Assembly: GCF_018143015.1 (NCBI RefSeq)
Contig: NC_054751.1
Coordinates: 15,237,292 to 15,301,291 of the forward strand
Reading direction: 5' to 3'
DNA: 64,000 nt
Origin: Lytechinus variegatus
Taxonomy: Eukaryota > Echinodermata > Echinoidea > Temnopleuroida > Toxopneustidae
Positions within the stretch are counted from its first letter, which is position 1, and each line of letters starts with the position of its first letter. The notes beneath the pieces are model-generated. The model was not told where the DNA came from. It saw only the letters and a program-made list of their open reading frames with translations, and did not search any database. Shown piece by piece: positions 11,201-21,844 of this stretch. The translations under genes were made by a program, and so were the position numbers.

Positions 11201-12874
11201 ACTAGGATGGAGGTTATACCCCAAAAGAAGATTTATTAATTTTCTCACAGGAGAGAGGAGGGGAGGGGGGAATAGGTTCTGTGTCTAAGAACTCGAAAAC
11301 CTACCGTAGCCAAACATGACTGCAAAATTAATCCTGATATTGCATTATGTCATTTTTTTTCGTGCATGCTATATTCGTGATTAAAATATCATTCTCAGTG
11401 CTTGTTCATTTGTGTTTATCCTTAAGGATCAAATATGATACATTCGACATCCTCCAAGACCAAGAGGTCAGACAGGGGTTAAAAACGTTTTCTAATTGGC
11501 CAACGTATCCACAGCTTTATGTGAACGGTGAGCTAATTGGAGGATTGGATATTGTTAAGGTAAGCAATGCTGAATTTTGAATATTTTGCAGGTTGAATAT
11601 ATCTCACTGCATGGATGTGGGTGTGATGTTTCAGTATTGGGATAATTTCAATGGCAGCATCTCCTTAGTCATAAACAGAAGTATATTCTCAAGTATCTAC
11701 AGTCCGACCTCTCTTATCCGGCCTCCCCATTATCCGGACGATACTAGATTTTATTCAATCTAGTACGTGTGGAAATGAGATTTCAATCTAAACTATATCC
11801 TATACGTAATCTCACTTTGATTACATATATTTCCCAATATAGTCAACCTACAAAAAATTATTTTCATGAAATTATCTCACCCAAATCACCAAAAGAACTA
11901 GGCATGATTATTTCCAGTAAAGCAAGGTGCAGTGCAAACATTTAATCACATTTCTCTTTTTGCTTCTCTGGAAAAACGACACATGTCTCGCTAGCTAACG
12001 TTAGGCCTCAATACGGACAGTGCCATCTATCATGTTTGAGCCTACAGTCAGTGTAACAATGGCTGACATTGCAAAGCTGCGATATCTGTCGCGATGATCT
12101 AATTGTAAAACTTGGTTTCATCGAGTCATTCTCTTTCTTTCGAGGTATGCTCGATGTATTCCTTAGTAATTTGAGCAGGTAATTATCCAATAGTTTTGGC
12201 CATCGATCGATTTCATTCCTGTAAAAACACTACAATGATACTGCAGTGAATACTGTCTGTACGCCCACTACAATAGTGTAGCTACCGCCGTTGGCCTGGT
12301 GAGGCAACCGGCAGCGCAGCTGCGTGTATTTGATATTGGGTGTCCTAGATCCGGATAAATCCCTTATCCGGATTAGTGCTGGTCCCAACGTGTCCAGATA
12401 AGAGAGGTCGGACTGTATTACAATTTCCTTTGCTTCTTCCTCTCTTAACCATATTTGCTTTTGCAAAGATTGACCATTTGAAAGTATTGACTCTTACTAG
12501 CTACTTTGAATTATTAGATATATAGATTTATATTTTACACTTAGACTTTTATAGTCACAATTTTCATGTTTCAAAATTAGATGTACATGTATAATTACAT
12601 GTTCACCTGCAAGTCACTTTGATCATTATATTACATACAAAACTGTTTTTTTTTTAATCTGCCCCCCCCCCCCCTAACCAATTTACTCCACTCTCTCTTT
12701 CTCACACATGCACATACCTTTCTCTCTCATGATATTACCATCCTAATTACCCTTTTCTCTTCTTTTCTCTCTATCTCTTCTTTTTCTACCTCTCTCGCTC
12801 TCAAACTCTCTTTATTTTTTTTATTTCAGGAATTGCAAGAGTCAGGAGAATTGGTGAATATATTACAAGGGTGA
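5102..12874 (+). CDS. GLRX3: Glutaredoxin-3 (PICOT / thioredoxin-like 2), 5'-incomplete, eight exons
   Basis: This is a cytosolic/nuclear monothiol glutaredoxin that in the known family binds [2Fe-2S] clusters with BOLA2 and delivers iron-sulfur. Splicing 5102-5210, 6230-6304, 7530-7655, 8896-9070, 9614-9758, 10365-10475, 11427-11559 and 12830-12874 gives 919 nt with consistent phases (about 305 residues). Domain order is thioredoxin (LLVVHF start, active-site region [13 protein letters not shown] cis-Pro loop), glutaredoxin A (CGFS in exon 5; [11 protein letters not shown] and GELIGGLDI in exon 6), and glutaredoxin B (CGFS in exon 7; [11 protein letters not shown] and GGLDIVK in exon 8). It aligns end to end with the vertebrate protein (335 residues). 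Only about 30 N-terminal residues (exon 1) are missing, probably upstream of the window. Introns carry SINEs, a LINE remnant, a hAT MITE and a pogo-like element. Confidence 0.95.
5530..5823 (+). mobile_element. tRNA-derived SINE (family A), copy 1
   Basis: Starts GCGTTGTGGCCCAGTGGATT (A-box-like) and has GGGTTTGAATCGC (B-box-like) about 45 bp on. The body contains TTTCCTTCAGCAAGAGATG, and the 3' tail is an AT-rich (TATTAT)n. It lies in a GLRX3 intron in sense orientation. Confidence 0.85.
6230..6304 (+). CDS. GLRX3: GLRX3 exon, thioredoxin domain middle
   Basis: 25 codons, phase 0 to phase 0, acceptor ATTTTAG and donor AAG|GTGAGT. Encodes [20 protein letters not shown], including the cis-proline loop. 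Confidence 0.93.
6455..6480 (+). repeat. (TTCC)n microsatellite in a pyrimidine-rich tract
   Basis: Tandem TTCC units end a C/T-only stretch that begins near 6350. Confidence 0.8.
6575..7078 (+). mobile_element. LINE 3' remnant, interrupted by a MITE
   Basis: 6645-6757 reads, in one frame, [15 protein letters not shown], then [14 protein letters not shown] and KTYLYPG plus stop. This is the typical C-terminal tail of L2/CR1-type LINE proteins. The 3' tail resumes after the inserted MITE at 7035-7078 (AGCGTTCCTAAATGCC then TTATTATTATTA). That tail resembles the SINE family A 3' end, as expected if the SINE uses this LINE's machinery. Confidence 0.7.
6812..7034 (+). mobile_element. Hairpin MITE (GTAGGGGAGAC...)
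   Basis: Inverted arms of about 100 bp: GTAGGGGAGACCGGGGTTAG at the left, and its reverse complement with a few mismatches at the right (CTAACCCCAGTCTCCCCTAC). The arms continue through GGTAAGTTGAAACA and AAATTTATGCA. It sits inside the LINE remnant, so it is the younger insertion. Confidence 0.85.
7530..7655 (+). CDS. GLRX3: GLRX3 exon, end of thioredoxin domain and linker
   Basis: 42 codons. Encodes [20 protein letters not shown] and a Ser/Pro/Gln-rich linker ending QPPQE. The frame must leave at GAG|GTCGGT to join exon 5 in phase (QE then DLNAKLKRL). This is a non-consensus donor (C at +3, G at +4); no better in-frame donor is seen nearby. Confidence 0.85.
7714..7992 (+). mobile_element. 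tRNA-derived SINE (family A), copy 2
   Basis: GCGTTGTGGCCCAGTGGATA with an intact B-box-like GGGTTCGAATCCC. The body is TTTCCTTCAGCAAAAAATTT, and the 3' end reads GGCGGTATATAAATGCC then (TAT)n. It lies downstream of GLRX3 exon 4. Confidence 0.88.
8896..9070 (+). CDS. GLRX3: GLRX3 exon, glutaredoxin A with CGFS
   Basis: Phase 0 to phase 1, acceptor TGCGTAG and donor CAAG|GTAAGA. Encodes [16 protein letters not shown], then PKCGFSR, and ends EEVRQ(G). The CGFS cysteine is the cluster ligand in monothiol glutaredoxins. Confidence 0.94.
9088..9160 (+). repeat. (TTAG)n microsatellite
   Basis: Imperfect tandem TTAG/GTTAG units just after a GLRX3 donor site. Confidence 0.8.
9614..9758 (+). CDS. 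GLRX3: GLRX3 exon, end of glutaredoxin A
   Basis: Phase 1 to phase 2, acceptor CCACAG and donor GACAG|GTTAGA. Encodes [20 protein letters not shown] and the GGLDIIKEL helix used for glutathione/cluster contacts. Confidence 0.94.
10365..10475 (+). CDS. GLRX3: GLRX3 exon, glutaredoxin B with CGFS
   Basis: Phase 2 to phase 2, acceptor GCTCAG and donor ACAGG|GTATGT. Encodes [17 protein letters not shown] and EPRCGFSR. Confidence 0.94.
10553..10664. mobile_element. hAT-like foldback MITE with 8-bp target duplication
   Basis: 112 bp, nearly all palindromic: CAGTAGCGGACCGTGACC at the left and its inverse GGTCACGGTCCGCTACTG at the right, with a ~25-bp loop. Flanks are ATAGCACT (left) and ATAGCAAT (right), an 8-bp duplication with one mismatch, as hAT transposases leave. 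It lies in a GLRX3 intron. Confidence 0.88.
10805..10961. mobile_element. Hairpin MITE (GGGGCCTGTTGCATAAA...)
   Basis: Inverted arms GGGGCCTGTTGCATAAAA and TTTTATGCAACGGGCCCC, continuing into ACCTGAGAAAACTC and GAGTTTTCTCAGGT. About 157 bp in a GLRX3 intron. Confidence 0.8.
11427..11559 (+). CDS. GLRX3: GLRX3 exon, glutaredoxin B core
   Basis: Acceptor CTTAAG and donor AAG|GTAAGC. Encodes [18 protein letters not shown], then [11 protein letters not shown] and GGLDIVK. Ends in phase 0. Confidence 0.94.
11700..12415. mobile_element. Non-autonomous Tc1/mariner-type (pogo/Tigger-like) element
   Basis: Terminal inverted repeats CAGTCCGACCTCTCTTATC and GATAAGAGAGGTCGGACTG, flanked by TA on both sides (11698-11699 and 12416-12417). 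Second-rank TTATCCGGA motifs lie inside each end. About 716 bp. Internal frames of 60-78 codons on the - strand show no transposase motif. It lies in a GLRX3 intron. Confidence 0.85.
12830..12874 (+). CDS. GLRX3: GLRX3 last coding exon
   Basis: Acceptor TATTTCAG. Encodes [14 protein letters not shown] followed by TGA, matching the family's C-terminal helix and usual end point. Confidence 0.93.
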   Translation, partial: ELQESGELVNILQG

Positions 12875-13889
12875 ATCATGTTCTCTTCCTGTTTTGGTAA
12901 TTAAAGCCATCTGTGAAAACTCTGTGGTGGTTCCGCTATTTCCATCTTTGTCTGTCTCGTCATAGCCACCATATGTGAATACCATCCCATCAAAAGGAGA
13001 AGTTAACAAACAGGTATTAAGGTTCCAACTTCGGGAAAGTATTTCATAAAACCTATTTTCAATGTTACAAAAGATCTTTTGAATGACTCGAGTGTGGCAA
13101 GCCAAGTGTATTACTCATGGCTTTTAATTATGATAGCAATAGTTTTCCATGTTGACTCAAACAAACAAGCATACATTTTGTTGTAAAGTTTACATTTCAA
13201 TCAACATTAGATTTCTGTTGGAAGTTTACACTTGATAGTTCGATTGTGGTTGTAGCATATTAGTTTACAGTTCCTTGTTGTAAGAAGCAGATCAACAATT
13301 ATTTGCAAGATATAAATTGATGGTCGATACCAAGTTTGTTTGTTTTTTTGGCAAAATCCCATTAGTGTCTCTCACTATGCAGTTATTGTGAAACCAAAAT
13401 TTTATTATTACAATTACGATTGCAATTACTAACAGGAGAATGCCTCCTCAGTCACTTCAACATCATTTATTTGCATACTGTACAAAGAGGAAGTCTGTAC
13501 CACAATGCACCATGGTCTGACGGATCAAGGAAGGTTTGAGGGTAGGGTGAAAAATCAACCATTCCCAAAACATGAAATAGTGTGCTCCAATGAATATCAT
13601 GAAGATAATTGATATTCGGTTCCTGGATACAGAAAAATAAATGATGTACCTTATACAGGATTTGACTTGTATTCTGTCACAGCACTCTTGATTTGAGCAG
13701 GATTTTTAAATAGTTTGAAGAATATGATATGTCCTGTTAAAATATGTTATATGTTCTTCCAGTTAATACTTTGATGTTTTTAGACTTATTTTAGTGAATT
13801 AAAACATATTGTAGAAAAACCACAATTGTTTTGATTTAATCAAAATATTGCCCTATTCATTTCTAAGAATGTTAATTTTTTTTTTTGCA
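12875..13889 (+). other. GLRX3 3' untranslated region and intergenic DNA
   Basis: AT-rich with no coding exon. A plausible poly(A) signal AATAAA lies at 13636-13641, about 760 bp after the stop. Confidence 0.5.
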
Positions 13890-15685
13890 GGAGTTTCTGC
13901 ATTTTATTCAGGAATCAATGATAGATTAACATGTTCACATAATTGAATGAATACAAATTAAATGTGACAATTTAAAAGATACAATGTAAATAATACAAAC
14001 AAGACTGATAATTAAATCATACCTAAGCATGTGATATAGTTCGGTAAAATACAGGGGCCAGCTATTATAAGCACAGAGGTGCTTGAATCAATAGCAGCCA
14101 GGAGAGGGGGCTACATGAAAACCATCATAAATTATATTTGATAAGTTGATCGTCACGAAATATAAGATTTAAATATATTTATATATATATACCCACATAT
14201 ATATATATATATACATATATATATACATACATATACATTGGTATAAAAAAAATTGGTAAAAAGAAGTGCAAGTGTGTGCATGTGGGTGAGTGCAGGTGAA
14301 TTAAATTAGGTATACTTAGATATAAGAAATTTTTTCAACGAAGCTTTAAACGAATAGAGAGATGTACATTGTTTTATATCATGAGGCAATGCATTCCAAA
14401 TGTCTGGGCCACGGTGGCGTATCGTCTTATGAGCGAGTAATATTCTTGGGTTGGTTAAGTGGAGATCTGTTGAATGCCGTGTTGGATAATTGTGAATGTC
14501 TTTGTTGTAAACAAAAAAATTGCGAAATGGAATCGGGATTGTATTGGATGAAAATTTAAACATAAATATGGCCGTTTGGTAAATGTTAATATCTTCAATT
14601 TTCAATGTTTTTAAGTTGTGAAATATTGGATCAGTATGTGCAATGAAATGTGAATGAGTACATATGCGGAGTGCTTTCTTTTGGAGACGGAAAATCCTTT
14701 CTATTTTTACCTTATTACCATACCCCCATACTAAGTTGCAGTAAGATAAGTGAGATAAAACGAACGAATTATAAAGCATAAATAATGATTTTTGGGAGAT
14801 ATAGTATTTTAATCTAAACAAAATTCCTATTCCTCTGGATGCCATCATGCAAATATTGTGAATGTGACTGTTCCAGGTTAAATTTGAGTCAATCCATACA
14901 CCTAAAAATTTGGTTTCTTGTTTTTCAATGATAGGGATGTCATCTATGTATATATTAAGGAACATATGTTTAGTTTGAATGTGTTTAAAATACATAAAAT
15001 TTGTTTTGCTTATATTTAGGGAGAGTTTATTAGCTTTAAACCATTTTGATAATTTCTTTAATTCTAAATTAAGTGTCGGGACGAGTATACTTAAGTCTTT
15101 GTGGGAATAGAAGACATTTGTATCGTCTGCAAATAAAACATATGTTAATTCTCGAGATGCATTTACAATATCATTCATATAAATCAAAAATAGCAAGGGA
15201 CCTAAAATCGATCCTTGTGGTACTCCACATTTCATAGTACAAATATTGGATGTTTTTGATTTGAAAGAAACATAATGGCGTTGATTACTTAAGTAATCTT
15301 TGAACCAAGTGAAAACAACCCCCCTGATTCCATATCTCTTTAATTTAGAAAGTAAAATGCGGTGATCCATAGTGTCGAATGCTTTTGATAAGTCCATAAA
15401 AACCCCAACATTGTGTTCTTTTTTCGAGAGAGAATCAGATATTTTGTCGAATAATTGTAAAATTGCATAATTGGTTGAGTGATTCTCTCTGAAACCATAT
15501 TGATTTGGAAATAATATATTGTTATTGTTCAAAAAGGAATACAATCGCTTGTAAACTACTTTTTCAAGAATTTTAGAGATACTCGGTAATAAAGATATTG
15601 GTCGGTAGTTGGAAGTGAGACATGGGTCATCTTTCTTATATATTGGTATTATTTTTGCAATCTTAAGTGAATGTTCTTGTTGCGT
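13890..15685 (-). mobile_element. 5'-truncated CR1/L2-group LINE
   Basis: Reverse-strand element with the same architecture as the 1.2-4.6 kb LINE but diverged throughout. Recognisable homology begins at KIAKIIPIYKKDD (about 15670), so the endonuclease is missing. The 3' region ends near 13890 in AATAAAATGCAG, and a (TA)n tract lies within it. Confidence 0.8.
14172..14236. repeat. (TA)n / (TACATA)n microsatellite
   Basis: Alternating TA with ACATA interruptions, in the 3' region of the truncated LINE. Confidence 0.85.
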
Positions 15686-15769
15686 TGTCTGTATTTTTAT
15701 GCGTATCCGTGGTCTTAAATTGTTGGGGGGGAGTGGGGGAGAGTGAAGTATAGAGAGAGGGCCACACAT
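14306..15769 (-). pseudogene. LINE reverse transcriptase, N-terminally truncated
   Basis: An open frame of 487 codons. It shows the RT start (KIAKIIPIYKKDDP), NYRPISLLPS, FMDLSKAFDTMDH, GVPQGSILGPLLF and the catalytic FADD (on the - strand near 15125), then the C-terminal KTIRHRGPDIWNALP. The frame is intact, but the endonuclease is absent. The first ~30 residues are not RT-like and derive from flanking DNA, so this copy cannot be autonomous. Compared with the first LINE it shares many blocks but is clearly a different subfamily. Confidence 0.85.
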
Positions 15770-17020
15770 CTGTCAAGTATTCTGATTTATTCAGAATTTT
15801 ATTCTGTTTAAATAGTCTGAAGCATTTGGATTCTTTAACTGTGTTTGTAGTATATTTCTCATATATTTCTTTGACTCTCTCATTTGTGCAAAATTCAAAG
15901 CGGTATTTTGCTTGAAAAGTGAAATATACCATGTGTCAACATGATTTATTAATGTCCTGCTAATGTTGTGTAAAATACATTTCTGCTGGTACAGCATAAT
16001 ATTGCATACATAATGTTATTCTTGTTTGACAGTCAGTACCAAAGGTTAGTAGTCCACTAGGAGGAAGAGAGAGAGGGGGAAACGGGGAGATACAAAGAGA
16101 GGGAGAGAACTACATGGGAGGGAGGAAGGGGAGAAAGTGAGAGGGAGGGATAGCCTATCATAGGATCAAGAGAAAGGGGAGGTGGTGGGCTGTCGGGGGG
16201 GGGGGGGAAGGAGCAAGTGAGAGAGGGGGAATGGAGGAAGAGAAATGAGAGAGTGAGGTAGTGGGAGGAGGGAGCAAGCTACAGCTGGGGTAATAATAAA
16301 AACTATTCTCAAAGCAGGGCCCGATTACAGGGAAGGAGAAGGATTGTTGTTATGCAACACCTGGGGGGGGGGGCACAACCAATATTTTCATAAGTATGCA
16401 TAAACCTTTATTTTTCTTTCCAAATGGCCCTGCTCCCCGACCCCTCCCTCAATATTTTCTCTTGAACCTGCCCCCCACCCCCAGTCTGTCATAGTCACTC
16501 TTCAGACAGGTACATGTATATAATGAATAAGATGGCGGTAAGAATACTATCAATTACATATTTGAGATGCCATAAATGTTTGTTGACATGTCACCCACAC
16601 TATTTATAAACATTCAAGTAGATGCAGTTACACCTCAGCAGGTTTTGTTGATGCATAGCTAGGGAATGCCCCTGGCTGGCTCATTGAATCTAAGCTGCCT
16701 CAATTCACTCTCCACCCCTCCTCCCCCCTCTCTTTATTTTCATTTTTTCCTCTTTCTCGCCACCTCTGCATTCCAACTTTTATTTTTATATATATAACTA
16801 TTTACGACCACCCTGAAATCATCCTATCACCACTTTATTTTTTCTCTGAGAAATATCAAAGTAAATGATGATGGTACAAACTATTGAAGGTGCCAAATCA
16901 TGAAAAATGTGCCCATCAAAAAATAAGTGTCATTTCTGGAGAAAAGGGTGCCAATCATTAGTTGGTTTACTTTTTGAAAAAAAAATTATGAGAAATGTGG
17001 TATCATGCAATCTTGTCATA
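15686..17020. other. Intergenic, low-complexity and repeat remnants
   Basis: 15700-16000 carries short - strand frames (for example LINHVDTWYISLFKQN) that resemble a LINE linker but are too degraded to assign. 16050-16271 is purine-rich. 16275-16330 matches the 3' part of SINE family A (GGGGTAATAATA...GCAGGGCCC). The rest is AT-rich with C/G homopolymers. Confidence 0.45.
16054..16271. repeat. Purine-rich (GGGAGA)n-like tract
   Basis: About 220 bp almost entirely A/G on the + strand, including a G13 run near 16197. Confidence 0.75.
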
Positions 17021-17021
17021 T

Positions 17022-17289
17022 CAGAATAATAATATAAAATATAGCATTTATGAGGTGCCGATCTATCTAGTTGCCTATTCAGTGCCACGCTATATATTAC
17101 CTCGGCTGTAGCTCCAGCTGCTGAAGGCGCTTGGTGCATTCAAGGAATTAATCCTGCCGGGTACCCATTCACCTCAACTGGGTCGAGTGCAGCAGTGTGG
17201 ATGAATTTCTTGCTGAAGGAATACATGCCATGGCTAGGATTCTAACCCACGACCCTCTGAAAGGCGAGAGTCAGAACCACTAGCCCATG
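17022..17289 (-). mobile_element. tRNA-derived SINE (family A), copy 3, diverged
   Basis: Reverse strand: a degraded head with GGGCTAGTGGTTCTGACTC, then CAGAGGGTCGTGGGTT and ATGGCATG. The body has the shared AGCAAGAAATTCATCCACAC and the 3' end TAATAATATAAAATATAGCA. Confidence 0.75.
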
Positions 17290-17677
17290 AAGAATTCTTA
17301 ATAATCAAATTGAGTACCCTATTTCTTTAGGTTTAGGAATATTATATATCTCATCTCCCGTGTTTTGGGATATTGGAAGAACATCATTTGCGTATTCTCC
17401 CCATTTCCACGTCTTAGGACACTGAATAAAAACTAAATTTAGATATCCTCTGCTTAGTATTCACAGTATTCTCAACAAGAAATGTCGATGGTTTAATTAA
17501 TCACCATTTATCACCATGACAACTGTAAATCTCTGTACTCCACAAGTACCACAAATTACACTTATGTACATTTCATGAAATAAAACACCCACCATCTCTA
17601 CATGTAGCTATTAAACATCAAGGATTTCCTTGAGTGCTTATTTAAATAACATTCTTCTCAAAAACACCTTTCTCCTG

Positions 17678-17913
17678 CAGGGCGTATCCAGGATTTTATA
17701 AAATATGGGGTACAAAAATCTTTTCAGTTCACATCATCCGACAAGCAAGGAAATTTTTTTTGTTTAATTGGAGGCAATCGCTCCCCCAAAAAAGCGATCT
17801 CTTCATAAAAATGGGACACTTCTTGTGAGTGAACAATATGAGACAATTACGGGCAAAAGGGGGGACACATGCCCTATGCTCCAACCCCCTCCCCCCCCAT
17901 GGATACACCACTG
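17678..17913. mobile_element. Degraded hAT-like MITE
   Basis: Ends CAGGGCGTATCCAGG and, inverted, CAGTGGTGTATCCATG, both followed inward by G/C homopolymers. No clear target duplication is seen. Confidence 0.5.
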
Positions 17914-18254
17914 CCATTTTCCCCATCTCATCTGCAGACTTCAGGTAATAATGATGGTTGCTTAGCAACAGGCTATGGAATGACTGAAGGCCTCATCAAT
18001 CTCACTCTGCCAATCTGGATTTGTCATCATCTTGCCATTGCTATCTTCACAAGGATGCATTCACACCACTCAATCAGAAAAAAATAACCCATTCACTAAG
18101 GCCCCATACAGAGGGCCCAGTACCAGACATATATTCAATTCAAACTCAAATTGAGATTGAACTAAAATGGTATAGTCAAGAGAAAGGAATTTTAGATTGA
18201 TGACCATTTGAATTTATTGAATCTATAGATCACAATGCCTATCATACTGGGAAT

Positions 18255-18495
18255 TCCTGTTTGCACCTTCACACCTGCCTGTCTTCTGCATTGTCCTTTG
18301 GCAAGGCGTTAGTCCACACTTTGCCACTCTCCACCCAGGTGTTAAATGGGTACCCGGTAGGATGTGAAAGCCTATATGTGGTATGTCTAGTAACTGAGTC
18401 TTGGAACTCTTGTTGGAATGCTCCCCAGGGAGTGGAGAAGGTGCATACATTGTATGCGGGCATGCAAGGATCCGATGACCGTGGTAATAATATGT
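18255..18495 (+). mobile_element. SINE-like body without a tRNA head
   Basis: Contains TTTGGCAAGGCGTTAGTCCA, CACCCAGGTG and GGGTACCCGGTAGGAT, a body related to but distinct from SINE family A. It ends in GTGGTAATAAT. No A/B boxes are seen. Confidence 0.5.
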
Positions 18496-18986
18496 CTGTA
18501 AGAATATTATTATTGACATGGCAAATTGTGCCATTCTTCATGGGCCTCGCATTAAAAGTTCTCCATTACATATATGCTTTTACATTTCAATTTTCTATGC
18601 AATTTTGGAGAAATCCATATTAAGAAGCACCTTCTTTATCAACAGGTATTTTCATTTGAGGGATATTACTAACATGTTCCACTTAAACTGGCAAGAAACA
18701 GTTATCCAACATTTACTTTGTGATTTGGTTGAATTCTTGGTTTGATAAAATACAAGTTGGTATTTTTTCTGATTAAGGGGTGATGAATGCATTCACTGTC
18801 TGGCATATAAAAGGAGGGCCTGTTCAAACCAGCCACCATCAGGGATTAGGACCAATTGGTATAAATGCATTATGAATTGATCAGATTCAGATTTACACAT
18901 TGACAGAAAATATGCATGTAGCTATTCTTCAATGTTTTCTGATCTGGAGAGTATTTAATCAATATTTGTTGTTCAACAAGTTGTCA

Positions 18987-19269
18987 GGGCCCCTGTCTTA
19001 CAAAGAGTCCCAACTGTTCTAATCAATCTCAACTGTATGGAAATCCATCCACGCCACAATTTGATCTCTAGGAAATTCGCACTAACCCTTTAGAAAACAA
19101 AGAGAATCACACTGAATCTCTAAGAGAACATTGAAAGTATGAATATACAATCACAGTTAGAAAATATTTTGAACAAACATGCTTACTAGCATAATATATG
19201 TTGATGTTGCTGGCCATCCATAGTTGTGATTGATTGGATTAATTGTAACTCTCTGTAAGACGGGGGCCC
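18987..19269. mobile_element. Inverted-repeat MITE (GGGCCCC-TCTTACAAAGAG), copy 1
   Basis: Ends GGGCCCCTGTCTTACAAAGA and, inverted, GGGCCCCCGTCTTACAGAGA. Arms continue through AATCAATC and AACTGTATGGA for ~70 bp around a ~150-bp centre. Confidence 0.85.
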
Positions 19270-19956
19270 AGTTCTGACACTTTTCCTTGATTTTGACTAG
19301 CTTAGAAGCACAGCTCCTGAGGTAAATGTTGGATAAAAGTTGTTGGATGTAACATCTGACAAAGTCATTTCTCATGAAACGCTCCCCGGGGATGCATGCC
19401 CCCTCTGCTCGCACCCCCAACACATAAACATACTCATTTTCAGTAGATTTCAAGATTTAAAATAAATCAAACATCTAAAGTGAACCACAATTATTTAGTC
19501 TCACAAGATCTGTACACAAGCAAAAGTGAAACATCTTTATTGCAATTAAATCAATTTTAAAACACAACTTCAAATGCACCGAATTAAAGGTAATCATGAT
19601 CGAGTTGTACATACAGAGTGCAATAATTGAATATGACAGATAACAACAATCATTTCATACATAGAGATGTCAAAAACTTCTCTCCCTTCAAAACTAAGCA
19701 AGTTTATACAAGTATATTTCAAATTTCATCAGCAAAAAATCAATAATGCTTTGTTGAATAGATGGAACCATCACCATGCATGCAAATTTTAGGTGGAAAT
19801 TCCAGAAAATCTCAGTTTTCCCATCAATTCTTTCCCAAATATTACTACATACGTGTCCTGATGATAAATTCACACAATTTCATTTGATTTTGGTGGCAGG
19901 TGTACAGATAACAGTGAGTATACATTGTGACAATTTGATGATCAGATTGATCAATG

Positions 19957-20078
19957 TCCTGTTTCATTAGAGTGGCCTTTCACAAGCTGAAGCTATATTT
20001 ACCAACTGAAATGCTGAAATTTGATTGGCCAACTGCAAACTTGTCATCCAGTGACACCTTTCATGAAACAGGGCCTAA
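19957..20078. mobile_element. Short inverted-repeat MITE (CCTGTTTCAT)
   Basis: CCTGTTTCATTAGAG at the left faces CTTTCATGAAACAGGG at the right. About 120 bp. Confidence 0.5.
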
Positions 20079-20259
20079 TGAGCGGTGCTTAATGTGCAGA
20101 ATTTACATGAATACAACACTATTCTTCTTTATCTTTTATGACAAAATGAAGTGTAAAATACATAGAACACTTAATACGATTAATCATACACAATAATGAA
20201 TGCAATCAATTGTGTAAATCAGCCTTTGATCAATAGCAACACTTCATTTAACAAGGCTT

Positions 20260-20556
20260 GGGCCTCGTCTTACAAAGAGTTACAATTAATCCAATCAATC
20301 GTAACTCTATGGAAATCCATCAGTGTCATACTTTTTTCTACAAGAAATTTGCAAAATGTCCTTTTGTCACACTAAATCACACCAAATTGTTAAGAAATTA
20401 ATGAATTTATGGATATATATATTAATACTCAATATTTCTAGAAACATATCTAGAAATGTTTTTAAATAAACATGTATGCATTTTAAATTTTGACTTTGCT
20501 GGCTTTCCATAGTTGCGGTGATTGGATCAATCGCAACTCTTTGTAAGACGGGGCCC
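20260..20556. mobile_element. Inverted-repeat MITE (GGGCC-TCTTACAAAGAG), copy 2
   Basis: Same family as 18987-19269: GGGCCTCGTCTTACAAAGAG with inverted partner GGGCCCCGTCTTACAAAGAG. Arms extend ~60 bp through ATCCAATCAATCGTAACTC. Confidence 0.87.
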
Positions 20557-21844
20557 TGGTTTGATCATTATTAATACATTGCTCTTTGGAGTTCCTTTTA
20601 AGCCAAGCTTTCAAACTTAATTAAGTACATTTTTACACAATTTTAATTGCACAAACAAAAATAAATTATTTTGACATGTTTTTTTAACTGCTCTGTCTTC
20701 ATGTCCAATGAGTGAGCACGTTGTGATAACACTATGTACAGTCTGCTGTCTCCATTTAAACATAAAGTAAATAAAATCTATATCACCTCAAACAATAGAT
20801 AATATCATATAGGTAAATATAATCACTTATTGTCTAATGATCAAAGGAGGGCATTTGAAAAGAAATGTGAGATATTACCTGTTTCTCACCAAACTGCAGT
20901 AGAAGAAGGAGCTACAGTAAAGAACATGGTAACTTGAACATTTATCAAAAAGGTAATACATGTAAGTCCACTTTTACAACTTTGTCTTTTTAACACTTCT
21001 CTTTCCAGTTTGGGTGCTAAGATGAGGAAGATATACACACTGGTTGTGTGTGTACATTTATGTGTGGAAAATACCACACACTGTTTGTTGTGAAAGTCCA
21101 TGTGTATAGTAAAGTAAGAAGATTTTGAATCTACATACACAAAAAGGCATTGGGTGTCCTTTGTCTTAACTTCCTATCAGGATTTAAAAGAAACAATTGA
21201 ATGAAAAACTCAGCCAGTTAAACACAATTTAACAAAGAAGCATTTTTTTGTCATGTCCAAGCATGTACCTCAACCTTCTGTTCAAGGATTCCATGTCATG
21301 TACACAGTGTTGTAGACTTCCAAAGTTCAAGGTTTAAAGAACCATGGACAAAATGAAGCGGAAGAGGAGTACTACTCGGGAGAAAATGAAGGGAAGGTGA
21401 GGAGGAAATATTTAAATAAAGAGGAGGACACAGAATAAAAGAGAAAGAAAGGGAGGGGGAAATGTAGAAAGGAGATGGGGAGAGGGAGGAGGGGAGGGAG
21501 AGGGAAGGAGAAGACAAAAAGGGGAAGATAATTTAAAAGAGGCAGACTAACCCACCAAACATTTTTTGTGTGTACAATCCAGAATCAAAATAAAAAGATT
21601 ATTGATATGAAACCATCTTTATCTTCCCACCAAAGGGTCATTATACTTTGTGGATATAAAGTAGATAACAATGTGATTAAACAATCATTAATTATCAACA
21701 TATCTATACATGCAAACAAGGGTCTATAATGGTATGAAGGTCAAAGGAGATCTGTGCATAAACTGACGTATGTAGAAATATTCAAAGTACATACTGTACA
21801 AATTGAAGAATAAATGGAAATCGTTCTCACTGAGAATGACTCAT
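20557..21844. other. Intergenic AT-rich DNA
   Basis: No gene is recognised. It includes a purine-rich tract at 21355-21535 (A/G on the + strand). Confidence 0.5.
21355..21535. repeat. Purine-rich tract
   Basis: About 180 bp dominated by AGGAGG/GAGGGAG units. Confidence 0.7.

Noticed and set aside
12230..12466. - strand frame inside the pogo-like element as a transposase remnant
   Set aside because: No DDE/DDD or helix-turn-helix motif; the element is best read as non-autonomous.
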